DNA of 64,000 nt from Pseudomonadota bacterium (GCA_039028155.1 JBCCIS010000005.1:101994-165993); one strand, 5' to 3'. Positions 8,456 through 17,148 are shown, numbered from the stretch's first letter. Translations and numbers: made by a program. Notes: a model not told the origin generated them from the letters alone.

Positions 8456-8621
8456 AGCGTTCTCTCCGTCGCCAGCGCCGCTGCGGTCGCGCCACCGTGC
8501 TGAGGCACGTACCCGCGCGCCAATTTGGGGTAAATGACATTAGCCGATAGCTTGGGCAATGAAACGAAATCTTCATCGGTTGGAACGTGGGGCGTTCTCG
8601 CCGGCGGCGGATAAACGTCGA

Positions 8622-9506
8622 TCAGAAGACTGGGTTTGTCGTCAGGTCGACCTGCACGCCCTCGCGCACAAAACTGAAGGTGCCCTCCTTGACGTAGACG
8701 GCGAAGCAGTCGTGATAAAGGCCAAGCGTGCCGGTCAGGCAGACACGGTTGTCGTCAAAGCGATACCAGCCGTACTCCACATCACCCAGTTGATCGGGAC
8801 TATCGCCGCGCTTTGTGTAGACGGCATGGTTGTTAGAGAAAAACACCATCTGAAAGTTCGCCGCGCTGTCGGTGTCGGCAAGTTTTCCGGCATGGGCCAT
8901 GCCGTCGATGGCGAGACGCAACTGCTCGTCAAGCAGGCGCGTCGCCGTGGGATCCAATTCCGCCGAGGGTGCCGAAGGCACAAACCACGACGTCACTTGG
9001 TTGTCTTCGTCGAGATAACTGTAGGTGTCGCCGGTGGCGTATACGTCCGAGCATTCGTAGTCGCCGTCGTACCGGGTGCAGATCTTGCCGTCCTCAAACT
9101 TCCATACGCCGGAATAGGACCACTGCTCTGGATTGTTCTCCGGTCCCATCTTGCCGCGAATGCCACCGCTGGCCAGATAGTTCTCCTTGTAATGCAGCCA
9201 GGCGTTCGACGTGTCGTCATAGAACTTGCCGGCATGCACCTGACCTTCGAACAGGGCCAGCAACTCGTCGCCCTCGACCAATTGGGCGTCGGCGCTAATC
9301 TCTGAGACGCTTGGGTCGCCGAACAACTCGACCAGCAGTCCCGGCCCGGCGAACCAGCCGAGGAAGTAGAGATAGATCAAGGCGGGCACCAGCATGGTGA
9401 CGCCGACGGGCCAATTGTCGCGACGCACGATCCGGTAGATACCGGCCAACGCCACGACGACGCCGGCGGCAAAAAAGATCACGGCGATCACGATACCGAG
9501 CCACAT
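8622..9506 (-). CDS. Unrecognised membrane-anchored protein with duplicated C-terminal domain
   Basis: I do not recognise this 294-residue protein. Two hydrophobic segments lie at the N-terminus (WLGIVIAVIFFAAGVVVALA and VTMLVPALIYLYFLGWFAG, about residues 2-52), followed by a soluble part that is probably periplasmic. The soluble part is two copies of a domain of about 100 residues: copy 1 has EGQVHAGKFYD, YSGVWKFEDGKICTRY and YSYLDEDNQVT; copy 2 has DGMAHAGKLAD, EYGWYRFDDNRVCLTG and FSFVREGVQVD. Each copy has a paired-cysteine pattern (C..C). The ATG at 9506 follows GAAAGAGG; an in-frame ATG at 9578 lacks support. It starts just after the ATPase remnant at 9508-9789. Confidence 0.7.
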   Translation of the reverse strand: MWLGIVIAVIFFAAGVVVALAGIYRIVRRDNWPVGVTMLVPALIYLYFLGWFAGPGLLVELFGDPSVSEISADAQLVEGDELLALFEGQVHAGKFYDDTSNAWLHYKENYLASGGIRGKMGPENNPEQWSYSGVWKFEDGKICTRYDGDYECSDVYATGDTYSYLDEDNQVTSWFVPSAPSAELDPTATRLLDEQLRLAIDGMAHAGKLADTDSAANFQMVFFSNNHAVYTKRGDSPDQLGDVEYGWYRFDDNRVCLTGTLGLYHDCFAVYVKEGTFSFVREGVQVDLTTNPVF

Positions 9507-9507
9507 G

Positions 9508-9789
9508 TCAGGCCTCTTTCCTCTCGACGTTCGCGTCGAAATCACCGAGAAAATGACAAGCGCTGCGGTGCTTGTCACGAACAGGTTTCAGGGCGCGATC
9601 CTCAACGCCGCAACGGGCGGAGTTGCCGATCCTCTCCTTGGGCCAGCAGCGCGCGAAAGCGGCAATCCGACAGCGACTTGATCGCACTGGGCAGGTCGCC
9701 TCCGGGCACGAAACGCCGTTGACCGCATGAACGACGCCGTTCTCCGCGCGGTAAGACATGCGCAGATCGTCAAGCCCCAGCCGGCTCAT
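9508..9789 (-). pseudogene. Eroded peptide-transporter ATPase (DppD/OppD type) remnant
   Basis: The first 27 residues, MSRLGLDDLRMSYRAENGVV then HAVNGVS, match the start of an Opp/Dpp ATPase. The frame then jumps to what looks like the extreme C-terminus of the same family: RCWPKE..., LKPVRDKHRSACHFL, where intact proteins have a Cys-rich tail of the type RCP...L..V...H.VACHL. In the neighbouring frame the preceding bases read DLPSAIKSLSDCRFRA, the usual segment just before that tail. So Walker A, signature and Walker B are deleted and a frameshift lies near 9650. It borders an SBP/permease operon that lacks an ATPase. Confidence 0.7.
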
Positions 9790-9883
9790 CGCACAGATTC
9801 GTCATCGCCATGCGCTTATCTTAGACATTTCTGCCCATAATGAGATACTTTTGTCTTCCTTAGGGCATTAAGGAACTCTGGCC

Positions 9884-11521
9884 ATGATCCGACCGTCGCA
9901 GAAAAACCCCCCGTTCTCGCTGGATCGGCGCCAGTTGATGACCAGCGCCGCGGCGGCCGGCGTCGCCCTGATGCCGTGGCGCGCGACCCAGGCCAGTGTC
10001 GACCTGCCAGCCATCAGCGGCCGCGACCCCAGGACCCTGGTGATCGCGATCGACACGGAAGTGCCCAATCTCGATCCCGCGACGAATGTCGAGTGGGCCT
10101 ATGGCCTGGCGCCGGTCTACGAGACCCTGATGCGTCTGAAGGGGACATCGCCGAGCGAGGTGGAGCCGGCCCTGGCGACCGCCGTGTGGCCGCACCAGAA
10201 GCGCGGCTACGAGTATCAGATCTGGGAGATGACACTTCGCGAGGGTGTCAACTTTCATGACGGCACCGCATGCAACGCCGAATCGGTCAAGCAGGCCATT
10301 CTGCGCACGGTCGATCACCCGTTCGGCTTGGGCATCGTCTGGTGGATGGAGAACGGTGCTGAGCAGATCACCGTGCTGGACGACTATCGGCTGCGTTTCG
10401 AGTTCACCTTTCAGCGGCCGTTCTTTCCGCTTGAGCTGGCCAGCCAGTACGGCTTTTGGATCCAAAGTCCGACAGCGGCCGAGATCATTCCACCGGCGGC
10501 GCGGCCGGTCGGCACGGGGCCGTACATCTTCGAGTCGCACGATCCCGGCCAGACCCTGACTTACAAGCGCAACAACGAGTACTGGCGCGGTTGGGATCAT
10601 GGCGGCTTCGAGCGTGTCGTCACGCGGACCGTGCCGATTGCCAGCACGCGCCGTCAGCTCATCGAGCAGGGTGCCGCCGACATCATCTTTCCGGGGTCGG
10701 CCGACGACATCTACAGCTATCGCGAAGACCCGCGTTTCATCGTGACCGATGCGCCGACCATGGTCATCGATTACATCTGCCTGGGCTGCTACGGCCCGCT
10801 GGCCGATCCGCGTGCGCGCCAGGCAATGAACCATGCCTTCGACAAGAAGACCTATATCGAAGACGCGTTGCTTAACACGGCGCGGCCCGCGCACGGCGTC
10901 TTCCCAAGCGAGCTGGCAACGGCCAATCCGGATATCGAGGGGTTGCAGTTCGACCTGGGTAAGGCCAAGGAACTCTTCGATGCCGCCGGAGTCGAGGAAG
11001 GCACCGTCCTGACTTACGAGTTCTGGACCGGCGGCGGCAATATCGCCGGCGAGCTGTTGCAGATCTGGCTTGCGGAGATCGGCATCATTCTCGAGCTGAA
11101 AGAGGTGTCGCTGAGTGCATGGTTGGCCGATTTCTTCACCTCCGCGCCGCCGGAGCAGCGGCCCAACATGTACTATTCCTCATGGTGGCCGGGCTGGAAC
11201 CACCCCGAGAACTACGCGTCCGGCTTGTTCTTCACGACAGAGCTGGTCGAAGGTGCTGGTAATGCGGGGCTCTACTCGAATGCCGAAGTCGACCAGCTGC
11301 TTTGGGACATGTTCCAACATCCGTTCGGTGAAAAGCTGACGGCGATGTCCCACCGGCTGCAGGACATTCTTGCGCGTGAAGATCCGCCTTGGGTGCCACT
11401 CAGCCACTTCGACACGAACCTCGTCGTGCGCAAGGATATCAAAGGCCTGGAGCTCAACCCCGTCTACTACGCCGCCTGGGACAACTACCGCGCCTACCGC
11501 GAAGGCTATAGCGAGGCGTGA
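9884..11521 (+). CDS. ABC transporter substrate-binding protein, family 5 (peptide/opine type)
   Basis: Periplasmic solute receptor of 545 residues. The N-terminus DRRQLMTSAAAAGVALMPW resembles a twin-arginine signal. The family-5 core is clear: LDPATNVEW...VYETLMRLKG, LREGVNFHDGT, and VGTGPYIFESHDPGQ. The gene heads a tightly coupled operon: its TGA overlaps the GTG of the first permease. The C-terminal half (WWPGWNHPENYASGLFF) is normal for Dpp-like receptors. Peptides, opines or guanidino/polyamine compounds are possible ligands. An agmatine deiminase gene lies 135 bp beyond the operon, so a guanidino ligand is a reasonable guess only. Confidence 0.9.
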   Translation: MIRPSQKNPPFSLDRRQLMTSAAAAGVALMPWRATQASVDLPAISGRDPRTLVIAIDTEVPNLDPATNVEWAYGLAPVYETLMRLKGTSPSEVEPALATAVWPHQKRGYEYQIWEMTLREGVNFHDGTACNAESVKQAILRTVDHPFGLGIVWWMENGAEQITVLDDYRLRFEFTFQRPFFPLELASQYGFWIQSPTAAEIIPPAARPVGTGPYIFESHDPGQTLTYKRNNEYWRGWDHGGFERVVTRTVPIASTRRQLIEQGAADIIFPGSADDIYSYREDPRFIVTDAPTMVIDYICLGCYGPLADPRARQAMNHAFDKKTYIEDALLNTARPAHGVFPSELATANPDIEGLQFDLGKAKELFDAAGVEEGTVLTYEFWTGGGNIAGELLQIWLAEIGIILELKEVSLSAWLADFFTSAPPEQRPNMYYSSWWPGWNHPENYASGLFFTTELVEGAGNAGLYSNAEVDQLLWDMFQHPFGEKLTAMSHRLQDILAREDPPWVPLSHFDTNLVVRKDIKGLELNPVYYAAWDNYRAYREGYSEA

Positions 11522-12525
11522 GACGCTACATCCTTCGCAGGGTGACGTTCACCGTCATTCTGCTCTTCGGCATCTCCGTCCTGACGTTCTTCCTTGCGCG
11601 CGTCTTGCCAGGCGATCCCGGGCGCATGATTGCCGGCCAACGGGCAAGCGACGAAGCGGTCGAGAACATCCGCGAATTCTACGGTCTTAACGGCAACATC
11701 TTTGAACAGTACATCCACTACATGGGCAATCTGCTGCAGGGCGACCTGGGCGTCTCCATCGTCTCGCAGCGCGCCGTCGCTGACGACTTGGGGCGCCTGT
11801 TGCCGGCGACCTTGGAGCTGGTGCTCGCCTCGCTGATCATAGGCGCGATCATCGGTATCGCAGTCGGTCTGATATCGGCCATTCGCCGCGGCAAGGCGAC
11901 GGATGTCGGCAGTCGGCTGTTTGCCAGCGGCTGCCTGTCGGTACCCGATTTCTGGCTCGGCATTCTGGCCCAGATCGTCTTTTTCTCGATGCTGGGCATT
12001 CTGCCCTTCGGCGACCGCTTGTCGCTCGGCGTGACGCCGCCACCCTCGGTGACCGGTCTCTACACAGTCGATGCGCTTATTGCGGGCCAGTTCGGTGTCT
12101 TCATCGACGCGCTCGCGCACTTGGTGATGCCGGCGGCAATCTTGATGCTGCCGCTTGTCGGTTTTCTGATTCGCTACGTCCGCATGGCCATGCTGAATGT
12201 GTTGTCCCAGGACTTCATCCGCACGGCGCGCGCGAAAGGTCTGTCGCCGAGCCGTATCTATGTGCACCATGCGCTGCGCAACGCGATGATCCCGGCGTTG
12301 ACGATCACGGGACTCAGCCTTGCTTTCATGATGTCGGGCGCCGTCCTGGTCGAGTACGTGTTCGCTTGGCCGGGTATCGGCCGTTTCACCGCCGAGGCGA
12401 TCGCCAGCTCCGACTACAACGCGATCATGGCCGTGACGATCCTGGCGGCGTCCGCCTATACCATGGTCAACCTGATCATCGACCTGCTTTACACCAAACT
12501 CGATCCCCGGATACGCCTGACATGA
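11518..12525 (+). CDS. ABC transporter permease, DppB-like
   Basis: Inner-membrane permease of 335 residues, normal for DppB/OppB. It opens RRYILRRVTFTVILLFGISV, typical of the family, and has six predicted membrane segments and the EAA loop (RTARAKGLSPSRIYVHHALRN). GTG start at 11518 overlaps the receptor stop by 4 bp (GTGA), and its own stop overlaps the next gene by 4 bp (ATGA), so all three are translationally coupled. The gene is intact, which suggests that selection persists even though no ATPase gene is present here. Confidence 0.93.
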   Translation: MRRYILRRVTFTVILLFGISVLTFFLARVLPGDPGRMIAGQRASDEAVENIREFYGLNGNIFEQYIHYMGNLLQGDLGVSIVSQRAVADDLGRLLPATLELVLASLIIGAIIGIAVGLISAIRRGKATDVGSRLFASGCLSVPDFWLGILAQIVFFSMLGILPFGDRLSLGVTPPPSVTGLYTVDALIAGQFGVFIDALAHLVMPAAILMLPLVGFLIRYVRMAMLNVLSQDFIRTARAKGLSPSRIYVHHALRNAMIPALTITGLSLAFMMSGAVLVEYVFAWPGIGRFTAEAIASSDYNAIMAVTILAASAYTMVNLIIDLLYTKLDPRIRLT

Positions 12526-13442
12526 GCGACGGCGCGATAGCACGGCCTAAGCGCGGCGCCAGTGTGTTGTCGGGCGTCTGGCGTTTCATGAAGGGCTCGC
12601 CGCTTAACTTCGCGTCCGTGGTGATTATCGTCACCGCAATCCTGATCGCGGCTGTGGCCACGCTGGGACACCAGCTCGATATCCAGGTGACACCCTGGGA
12701 TCCCTATGCGCCCAACCTGCAAAGCCGCATGGAAGCGCCGAGCTTGCTGCATCCCCTGGGCACCGATCATCTGGGCCGCGACACGTTTTCACGGGTTGTC
12801 GAGGGCAGCCGGGTCACCCTGCAAGTCGCGCTCCTGGTTCTGGCTGTCGCATCCCTGGTCGGGCTCACAGCCGGTGTCGTCGCCGGGTATTTTGGCGGTC
12901 TTGTCGATGAGATCCTGATGCGGCTGACCGACCTCTTCCTCGCCTTTCCCTTCATCATCCTGGCGGCGGCGATCTCGATCGCCTTGGGCGGCAACATCGC
13001 GACCACGACCATCGCGCTCGCTACCGTGTTCTGGCCCTGGTACGCCAGGCTGGCGCGTGGCGTGGTGATGGAGGCGCGTGAACTGGACTTCGTTAAGGCG
13101 GCCGAAGCGTTGGGCGCGACGCGGACGCGGATGATGGTGCGTACCTTGCTGCCGGTCGTGCTGCCCTACACCCTGGTTCAGATGACGCTGGATGCCGGTT
13201 TCGTCATGCTCTCGGCGGCCGGCCTCGCCTTCCTTGGCCTGGGCGCGGCGCCGCCGACGCCGGAATGGGGCACCATGATCTTCGATGCGCTGACCTATCA
13301 GCCGGACGCCTGGTGGCTGATCGCAGGGCCAGGCGGTGCGCTGGCCATCACCGCCCTTGGCTTCAATCTGATGGGCGATGGTTTGCGCGACTGGCTCGAT
13401 CCCCGCTCCGGAGGTGCCGCTATGTCGGACACGGCAGGCTAG
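12522..13442 (+). CDS. ABC transporter permease, DppC-like
   Basis: Second permease of the operon, 306 residues from the ATG at 12522. It has the OppC N-terminal segment, the conserved HPLGTDHLGRD motif (about residues 83-93 region), the EAA loop KAAEALGATRTRMMVRTLLP, and the GLGAAPPTPEWG motif near the end. In intact dpp/opp operons one or two ATPase genes follow; here the next gene is agmatine deiminase. The last residues (GGAAMSDTAG) are unusual for the family and may mark a junction left by loss of the downstream genes. Confidence 0.92.
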   Translation: MSDGAIARPKRGASVLSGVWRFMKGSPLNFASVVIIVTAILIAAVATLGHQLDIQVTPWDPYAPNLQSRMEAPSLLHPLGTDHLGRDTFSRVVEGSRVTLQVALLVLAVASLVGLTAGVVAGYFGGLVDEILMRLTDLFLAFPFIILAAAISIALGGNIATTTIALATVFWPWYARLARGVVMEARELDFVKAAEALGATRTRMMVRTLLPVVLPYTLVQMTLDAGFVMLSAAGLAFLGLGAAPPTPEWGTMIFDALTYQPDAWWLIAGPGGALAITALGFNLMGDGLRDWLDPRSGGAAMSDTAG

Positions 13443-13447
13443 AGCAA

Positions 13448-13461
13448 AAGTCACGTGACTT
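13448..13461. promoter_or_regulatory. Perfect 14-bp palindrome upstream of agmatine deiminase gene
   Basis: AAGTCACGTGACTT is a perfect inverted repeat 7 bp after the permease stop and about 115 bp before the deiminase start. It could be an operator for a dimeric regulator or part of a promoter region. Its sequence is not the same as the candidate operator beside the nearby TetR gene, so I do not link the two. Confidence 0.3.
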
Positions 13462-13576
13462 GGTCATCGATGAGCCGGATCGATCAGATGGTTGAAAACG
13501 TTTCGCTGCCCATTCAGTGCGCGGTCAGATAGGACGGCAAGGCCTCCCATTGGCAGATCAACAGTGAGGTTCTGGC

Positions 13577-14659
13577 ATGTTGACGTCCGTTGAAGATCGA
13601 TCCGCCTTCGTCCCCGACTATGCGTCGGTTGGCGCGAACGTCGTCGCCGGGACGCCGCAAGGTAATGGTTTCCGCATGCCCGCCGAATGGACGCCGCACG
13701 AACGGACGGTGATGATCTTTCCGGCCCGGCATAACACGTACGAAGGAAATGGCCGCGACAACTGGTACGAAGCGGCATGCGACAACTGGTCGAAGGTCGC
13801 GCTGGCCGTTGCCGCCTTCGAGCCCGTCTTGATGATCGCCCACACCGGAGAGGCTGACATCGCACGGCATTGGTGCGGTGACGCCGTCGATATCGTCGAG
13901 ATGCCGATGAACGATCCGTGGTCGCGCGACAACGGACCGAGCATTTTGTGCAATGATAAAGGCGAGCGCTGCGCCGCCGGCTACGTGTTTAACGGCTGGG
14001 GCGACGGACATGACGAATGCCCCGAGGACGGCTTGATCAAGGGGCGAATCGCCCACCATCTCGATCTGTCGATCTACCCCTCGCCGCTGGTGCTTGAAGG
14101 TGGCGCGATCACGGTCGATGGCGAAGGTACGCTGATCACGACCGAGCATTGCGTGATGAACCGTAACCGAAATCCGACGATGACCAAGGCCGAGGTCGAG
14201 GCTGAGATGGGCCGCCAGCTTGGCATCGAAAAGGTGATCTGGTTGCCGAACGGCCTGGTCCCCGACCCCATTACCGACGGTCACGTCGACGGGATCTGCG
14301 CCTTCATCGCGCCAGGCGCGGTGATGGTGCATACAATCGACGACAGGGACGATCCCAACCACGAGATCTGCAACGCCGCCCGGCGTGTACTGGAGTCAGC
14401 TACCGACGCCAAGGGCCGCGGGTTCGACATTGTCGAGATACCCTTGGCTGGCGAGGTCGCCCACATGAACTATTTCATCGCGAACGATGGCGTGGTTGTG
14501 CCGACCTGTGGCGACGCCAAGGCCGATGACCGCGCGCTTGGCATCATTCGCGAGGCCTTTCCCGGACGCAAGATTGTCGGGATCGAGGCGATCACGATCG
14601 CGGAAGGCGGAGGCGGCGTCCACTGCATCACCCAGCAGGTACCGCAAGCCGGCGCTTGA
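13577..14659 (+). CDS. aguA: Agmatine deiminase / peptidyl-arginine deiminase family
   Basis: Hydrolyses agmatine to N-carbamoylputrescine and ammonia. The 360 residues include MPAEWTPHERTVMIFPAR at the start, the substrate-binding NDPWSRDNGP loop, LEGGAITVDGEG, the TDGHVDG motif with the catalytic His, and the nucleophile C350 in GGGGVHC. All guanidine-modifying-superfamily residues are present. No N-carbamoylputrescine amidase gene (aguB) is adjacent, which is unusual for the agmatine pathway, so a different guanidino substrate is possible. A GTGAGG ribosome site precedes the ATG. It is convergent with a TetR gene and lies downstream of the peptide-type transporter operon. Confidence 0.87.
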   Translation: MLTSVEDRSAFVPDYASVGANVVAGTPQGNGFRMPAEWTPHERTVMIFPARHNTYEGNGRDNWYEAACDNWSKVALAVAAFEPVLMIAHTGEADIARHWCGDAVDIVEMPMNDPWSRDNGPSILCNDKGERCAAGYVFNGWGDGHDECPEDGLIKGRIAHHLDLSIYPSPLVLEGGAITVDGEGTLITTEHCVMNRNRNPTMTKAEVEAEMGRQLGIEKVIWLPNGLVPDPITDGHVDGICAFIAPGAVMVHTIDDRDDPNHEICNAARRVLESATDAKGRGFDIVEIPLAGEVAHMNYFIANDGVVVPTCGDAKADDRALGIIREAFPGRKIVGIEAITIAEGGGGVHCITQQVPQAGA

Positions 14660-14676
14660 TCGGAGGGGTGTTTCGG

Positions 14677-15246
14677 CTAGTCCGGCGCCGCCGGCCTGGC
14701 GCCCAGGCCGTTCATGAATGTCTCATAGGCCAACTGGGCGGCATCGCGTCGTGCGATACTGCCGTCGTGCACGGCGGACCAGGCGGCCCAGATAATGGCG
14801 TCGATCATGGTGATTGCCCAATCGGTGCTGACGTGCTGACCGAGGTGGCCGTCGGCTTGCAGACGTTCGACAACCGGTACCAACCAGACCAGTTGCGTCT
14901 CGTAGACTGCGGAAACTTCGGCGTCGTAGCCGGACATTTCCGAGCAGAGAAATTGATACTTGTCGCCCAGCGGTACGGTCGCCGCGAAAAGCTGGCGCAA
15001 CGCGGTCGGGGGGTCCGCATCCATGTCGACCGTGTCGGCCACGGCAGCGTTAACCTCTTCGATACTGCGCAGGGCGAGGTCGCGAATAAGGTCCTCGCGT
15101 TTGGCGAAGTGGCGATGCAGCGTGGCGCGCCCGACACCGGCTTTGAGCGCGATCTCACCCAAGGACGCACCGGGGTTGTGGGCCAGTACATAGGTCGCCG
15201 CGTCCAAGATGCTGTCGCGAGACGACTTTCGTTGCAGGGCTTGCAT
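14677..15246 (-). CDS. TetR-family transcriptional regulator
   Basis: Repressor of 189 residues from the ATG at 15246, which has AAGGG 7 bp upstream; in-frame ATGs at 15264 and 15282 have no ribosome site. The N-terminal helix-turn-helix spans about residues 8-50 (ILDAATYVLAHNPGASLGEI, GVGRATLHRHFAKREDL). The effector-binding helices have no motif that names a ligand. The stop is 18 bp from the convergent agmatine deiminase stop. A palindrome overlapping its own start suggests autorepression. The target could be the small gene at 15412 or itself. Confidence 0.85.
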   Translation of the reverse strand: MQALQRKSSRDSILDAATYVLAHNPGASLGEIALKAGVGRATLHRHFAKREDLIRDLALRSIEEVNAAVADTVDMDADPPTALRQLFAATVPLGDKYQFLCSEMSGYDAEVSAVYETQLVWLVPVVERLQADGHLGQHVSTDWAITMIDAIIWAAWSAVHDGSIARRDAAQLAYETFMNGLGARPAAPD

Positions 15247-15264
15247 AAGACACCCTTGTCTCAT
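15245..15264. promoter_or_regulatory. Candidate TetR autoregulatory operator
   Basis: ATAAGACA (15245-15252) and TGTCTCAT (15257-15264) are inverted arms with 7 of 8 matches around CCCT. This form and length are typical of TetR-family operators. It covers the ribosome site of the TetR gene and touches its start codon. A TTGACA hexamer lies just upstream at about 15276-15281 on the minus strand. The repeat is seen; regulation is inferred. Confidence 0.5.
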
Positions 15265-15411
15265 ATTAGTCATTGATGTCAAGAGATCGATGGCGGTGAT
15301 GATTAGTGTGAGAACCGCTCATCGATTGGGCGCGTAGAAGGGCTTGGCGCTTCGGATGGCCGGTTGCGGCATTGGAGAACGGTCTCGAGGATCTGCTAGG
15401 ATAGTGAGGCA

Positions 15412-15771
15412 ATGACGGACAAACAAAGTGCTCAAGAGCGGTTCGAGGCGCGCCGGCGGGAAGCCGAACGGCTTCGTGTCGCCGCGCGTTCGACGACGCC
15501 GAACGCCTACAAGCAGACCGAACGTCCGGCGATCCCCGACACCGCCGTGGTCGACACGAGCGTCAACGCCGGAGAATCCTATTCCTCGCTATTCGGTTCG
15601 TTCACGCGAAGTCGCTCCATCCGCGAGCACATCTCGACCGCTATGATGCTGGGCGCCCAGGGGTTGGCCTATATCGGGCTGGTCGCCGTGCTCAGTCTGG
15701 CCCAGTGCTCGTGGTGGTACGAGCCCGGCATGTACTCCGATCCCGATCGCATCGAGTCCGTCGGACGCTGA
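15412..15771 (+). CDS. Small membrane protein of unknown function
   Basis: Predicted 119-residue protein that I do not recognise. The first 30 residues are highly charged and helical (SAQERFEARRREAERLRVAA), probably a short coiled coil. A polar linker follows, then one hydrophobic segment at about residues 77-98 (AMMLGAQGLAYIGLVAVLSL), and a short tail with WWYEP. It is probably an inner-membrane protein with a cytoplasmic N-terminus. Codon use fits the neighbourhood and the frame is the only plausible one between the TetR and CoA-transferase genes. It lies 166 bp from the divergent TetR start, so TetR control is possible. Confidence 0.55.
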   Translation: MTDKQSAQERFEARRREAERLRVAARSTTPNAYKQTERPAIPDTAVVDTSVNAGESYSSLFGSFTRSRSIREHISTAMMLGAQGLAYIGLVAVLSLAQCSWWYEPGMYSDPDRIESVGR

Positions 15772-15787
15772 GGCACGCGCTATTGTT

Positions 15788-16999
15788 CTAGGCGACGCCG
15801 CCCGCCTCGCGTAACGCGGCAATCTCCTCGTCCGTCAGGCCTGCTTCCTTCAGCACCGTATCGGTATGTTCGCCCGCCCGCGGCGCGGGACCGGTCACGC
15901 CGCCCTGGGTCCGCGTCATGCGGATCGGCGTGTTGGCGATCCGCGCGGTACGGCTGGATCCCGCGTGGGGCACTTCGGCCAGCATATCGCGCGCCGCCAG
16001 GTGAGGGTCGTCGAATAGATCTTCGACGGTGTTGACCGGACCGAATGGCACACGCCCACCAATGGCCTCGGCAATCTCCGCCTTGGTCCGTGACTGCGTC
16101 CACGCGGTGACGAGGGCGACGATCTCGTCGCGCCGCGCCGTGCGCCCAGCGTTGTCGCGATAATGCGGGTCGTCTCCCAGTTCCGGCCGCCCCATGGCGC
16201 TGCTCAGGAGCTGCCAGAAATGATCGCGCGGGCAGCCGATGGCGACCCAACCGTCCTTGCACGGGAAGGTGCCGAAGGGCGCGAATAGAGGGTGGTGGTT
16301 GCCGTCGCGGCCCGATACCTCGCCACGATAGCTGTAGACCATGGCGGCGCGCTCACAGACGGCGAAGATACCGTCGACCATGGCGACGTCGAGGAACTGG
16401 CCTTCGCCGGTCTCGCGCGCGTGCAGCACGGCCGAGACGATGCCGAACGCGGTCATCATGGCGGGGATGGTGTCACCGACACCGGGGCCGATCTTGGTCG
16501 GCGCGCCGTCGGGCTCGCCGGTCACCTGCATGATGCCGCCCATGGCCTGGGCGACGATGTCGTAGGCCGGCCAGTCCTGATAGGGGCTCTCGCCCGTACG
16601 CGGGTCGCCGAACCCACGGATTGCGGCATAGACCAGCTTCGGGTTGATCGCCGCCAGGCTCTCGTAGCCGAGATCGAGACGATCCATGACGCCGGCACGA
16701 AAGTTCTCGATCACCACGTCGGCTGTTTCGACCAGGCGCCGAAACGCCGCTTTGCCGGCATCGCTCTTCAAATCGATGCGGATCGAGCGTTTGCCACGAT
16801 TGATGCTCTTGAAGTAGCCGCCGTAAGCGCGCGTTTCGTCATCGTCGAAATGCGGTCCGAACACGCGCGTCGCCTCGCCACCCGGCGGTTCGATCTTGAT
16901 CACATCCGCGCCTTGGTCGGCCAGCATCATGGTGCAGAACGGCCCCGCCATCATTTGGCTGAGGTCGAGCACACGCAGGCCGGCAAGTGCGCCGGTCAC
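15788..16999 (-). CDS. Class III CoA-transferase, CaiB/BaiF (formyl-CoA transferase-like)
   Basis: Transfers CoA between carboxylic acids through an aspartyl-CoA intermediate. From the GTG at 16999 (GGAAGG 6 bp upstream) the protein has 403 residues, the usual size. Family blocks are LRVLDLSQMMAGPFCTMMLA at 8-27, GADVIKIEPPGG at 30-41, RGKRSIRIDLK, and the catalytic D176 in GPGVGDTIPAM. Frc and CaiB are the characterised relatives, but related enzymes act on many acids, so the substrate is open. A longer ATG frame at 17083 has no ribosome site. No acyl-CoA dehydrogenase is adjacent. Confidence 0.9.
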   Translation of the reverse strand: MTGALAGLRVLDLSQMMAGPFCTMMLADQGADVIKIEPPGGEATRVFGPHFDDDETRAYGGYFKSINRGKRSIRIDLKSDAGKAAFRRLVETADVVIENFRAGVMDRLDLGYESLAAINPKLVYAAIRGFGDPRTGESPYQDWPAYDIVAQAMGGIMQVTGEPDGAPTKIGPGVGDTIPAMMTAFGIVSAVLHARETGEGQFLDVAMVDGIFAVCERAAMVYSYRGEVSGRDGNHHPLFAPFGTFPCKDGWVAIGCPRDHFWQLLSSAMGRPELGDDPHYRDNAGRTARRDEIVALVTAWTQSRTKAEIAEAIGGRVPFGPVNTVEDLFDDPHLAARDMLAEVPHAGSSRTARIANTPIRMTRTQGGVTGPAPRAGEHTDTVLKEAGLTDEEIAALREAGGVA

Positions 17000-17148
17000 G
17001 AGGACCTTCCAAGCAGGCGGCAAACGGCGGGTAGACTGATTGTCATGAGACAGCTGTCCGAGTCGAAAGGCGGCGGGCAGCAACCGTCTTGCCGGATGAC
17101 CACGGCTCTGTCAAAGCATCCGCGGCGTTTCCGCGACAGCCTTTCTGG

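Noticed and set aside
13448..13461. Operator for the TetR protein encoded at 14677
   Set aside because: The palindrome AAGTCACGTGACTT does not resemble the AGACA-CCCT-TGTCT element at the TetR start, and it is far from that gene. Kept only as an unassigned palindrome.
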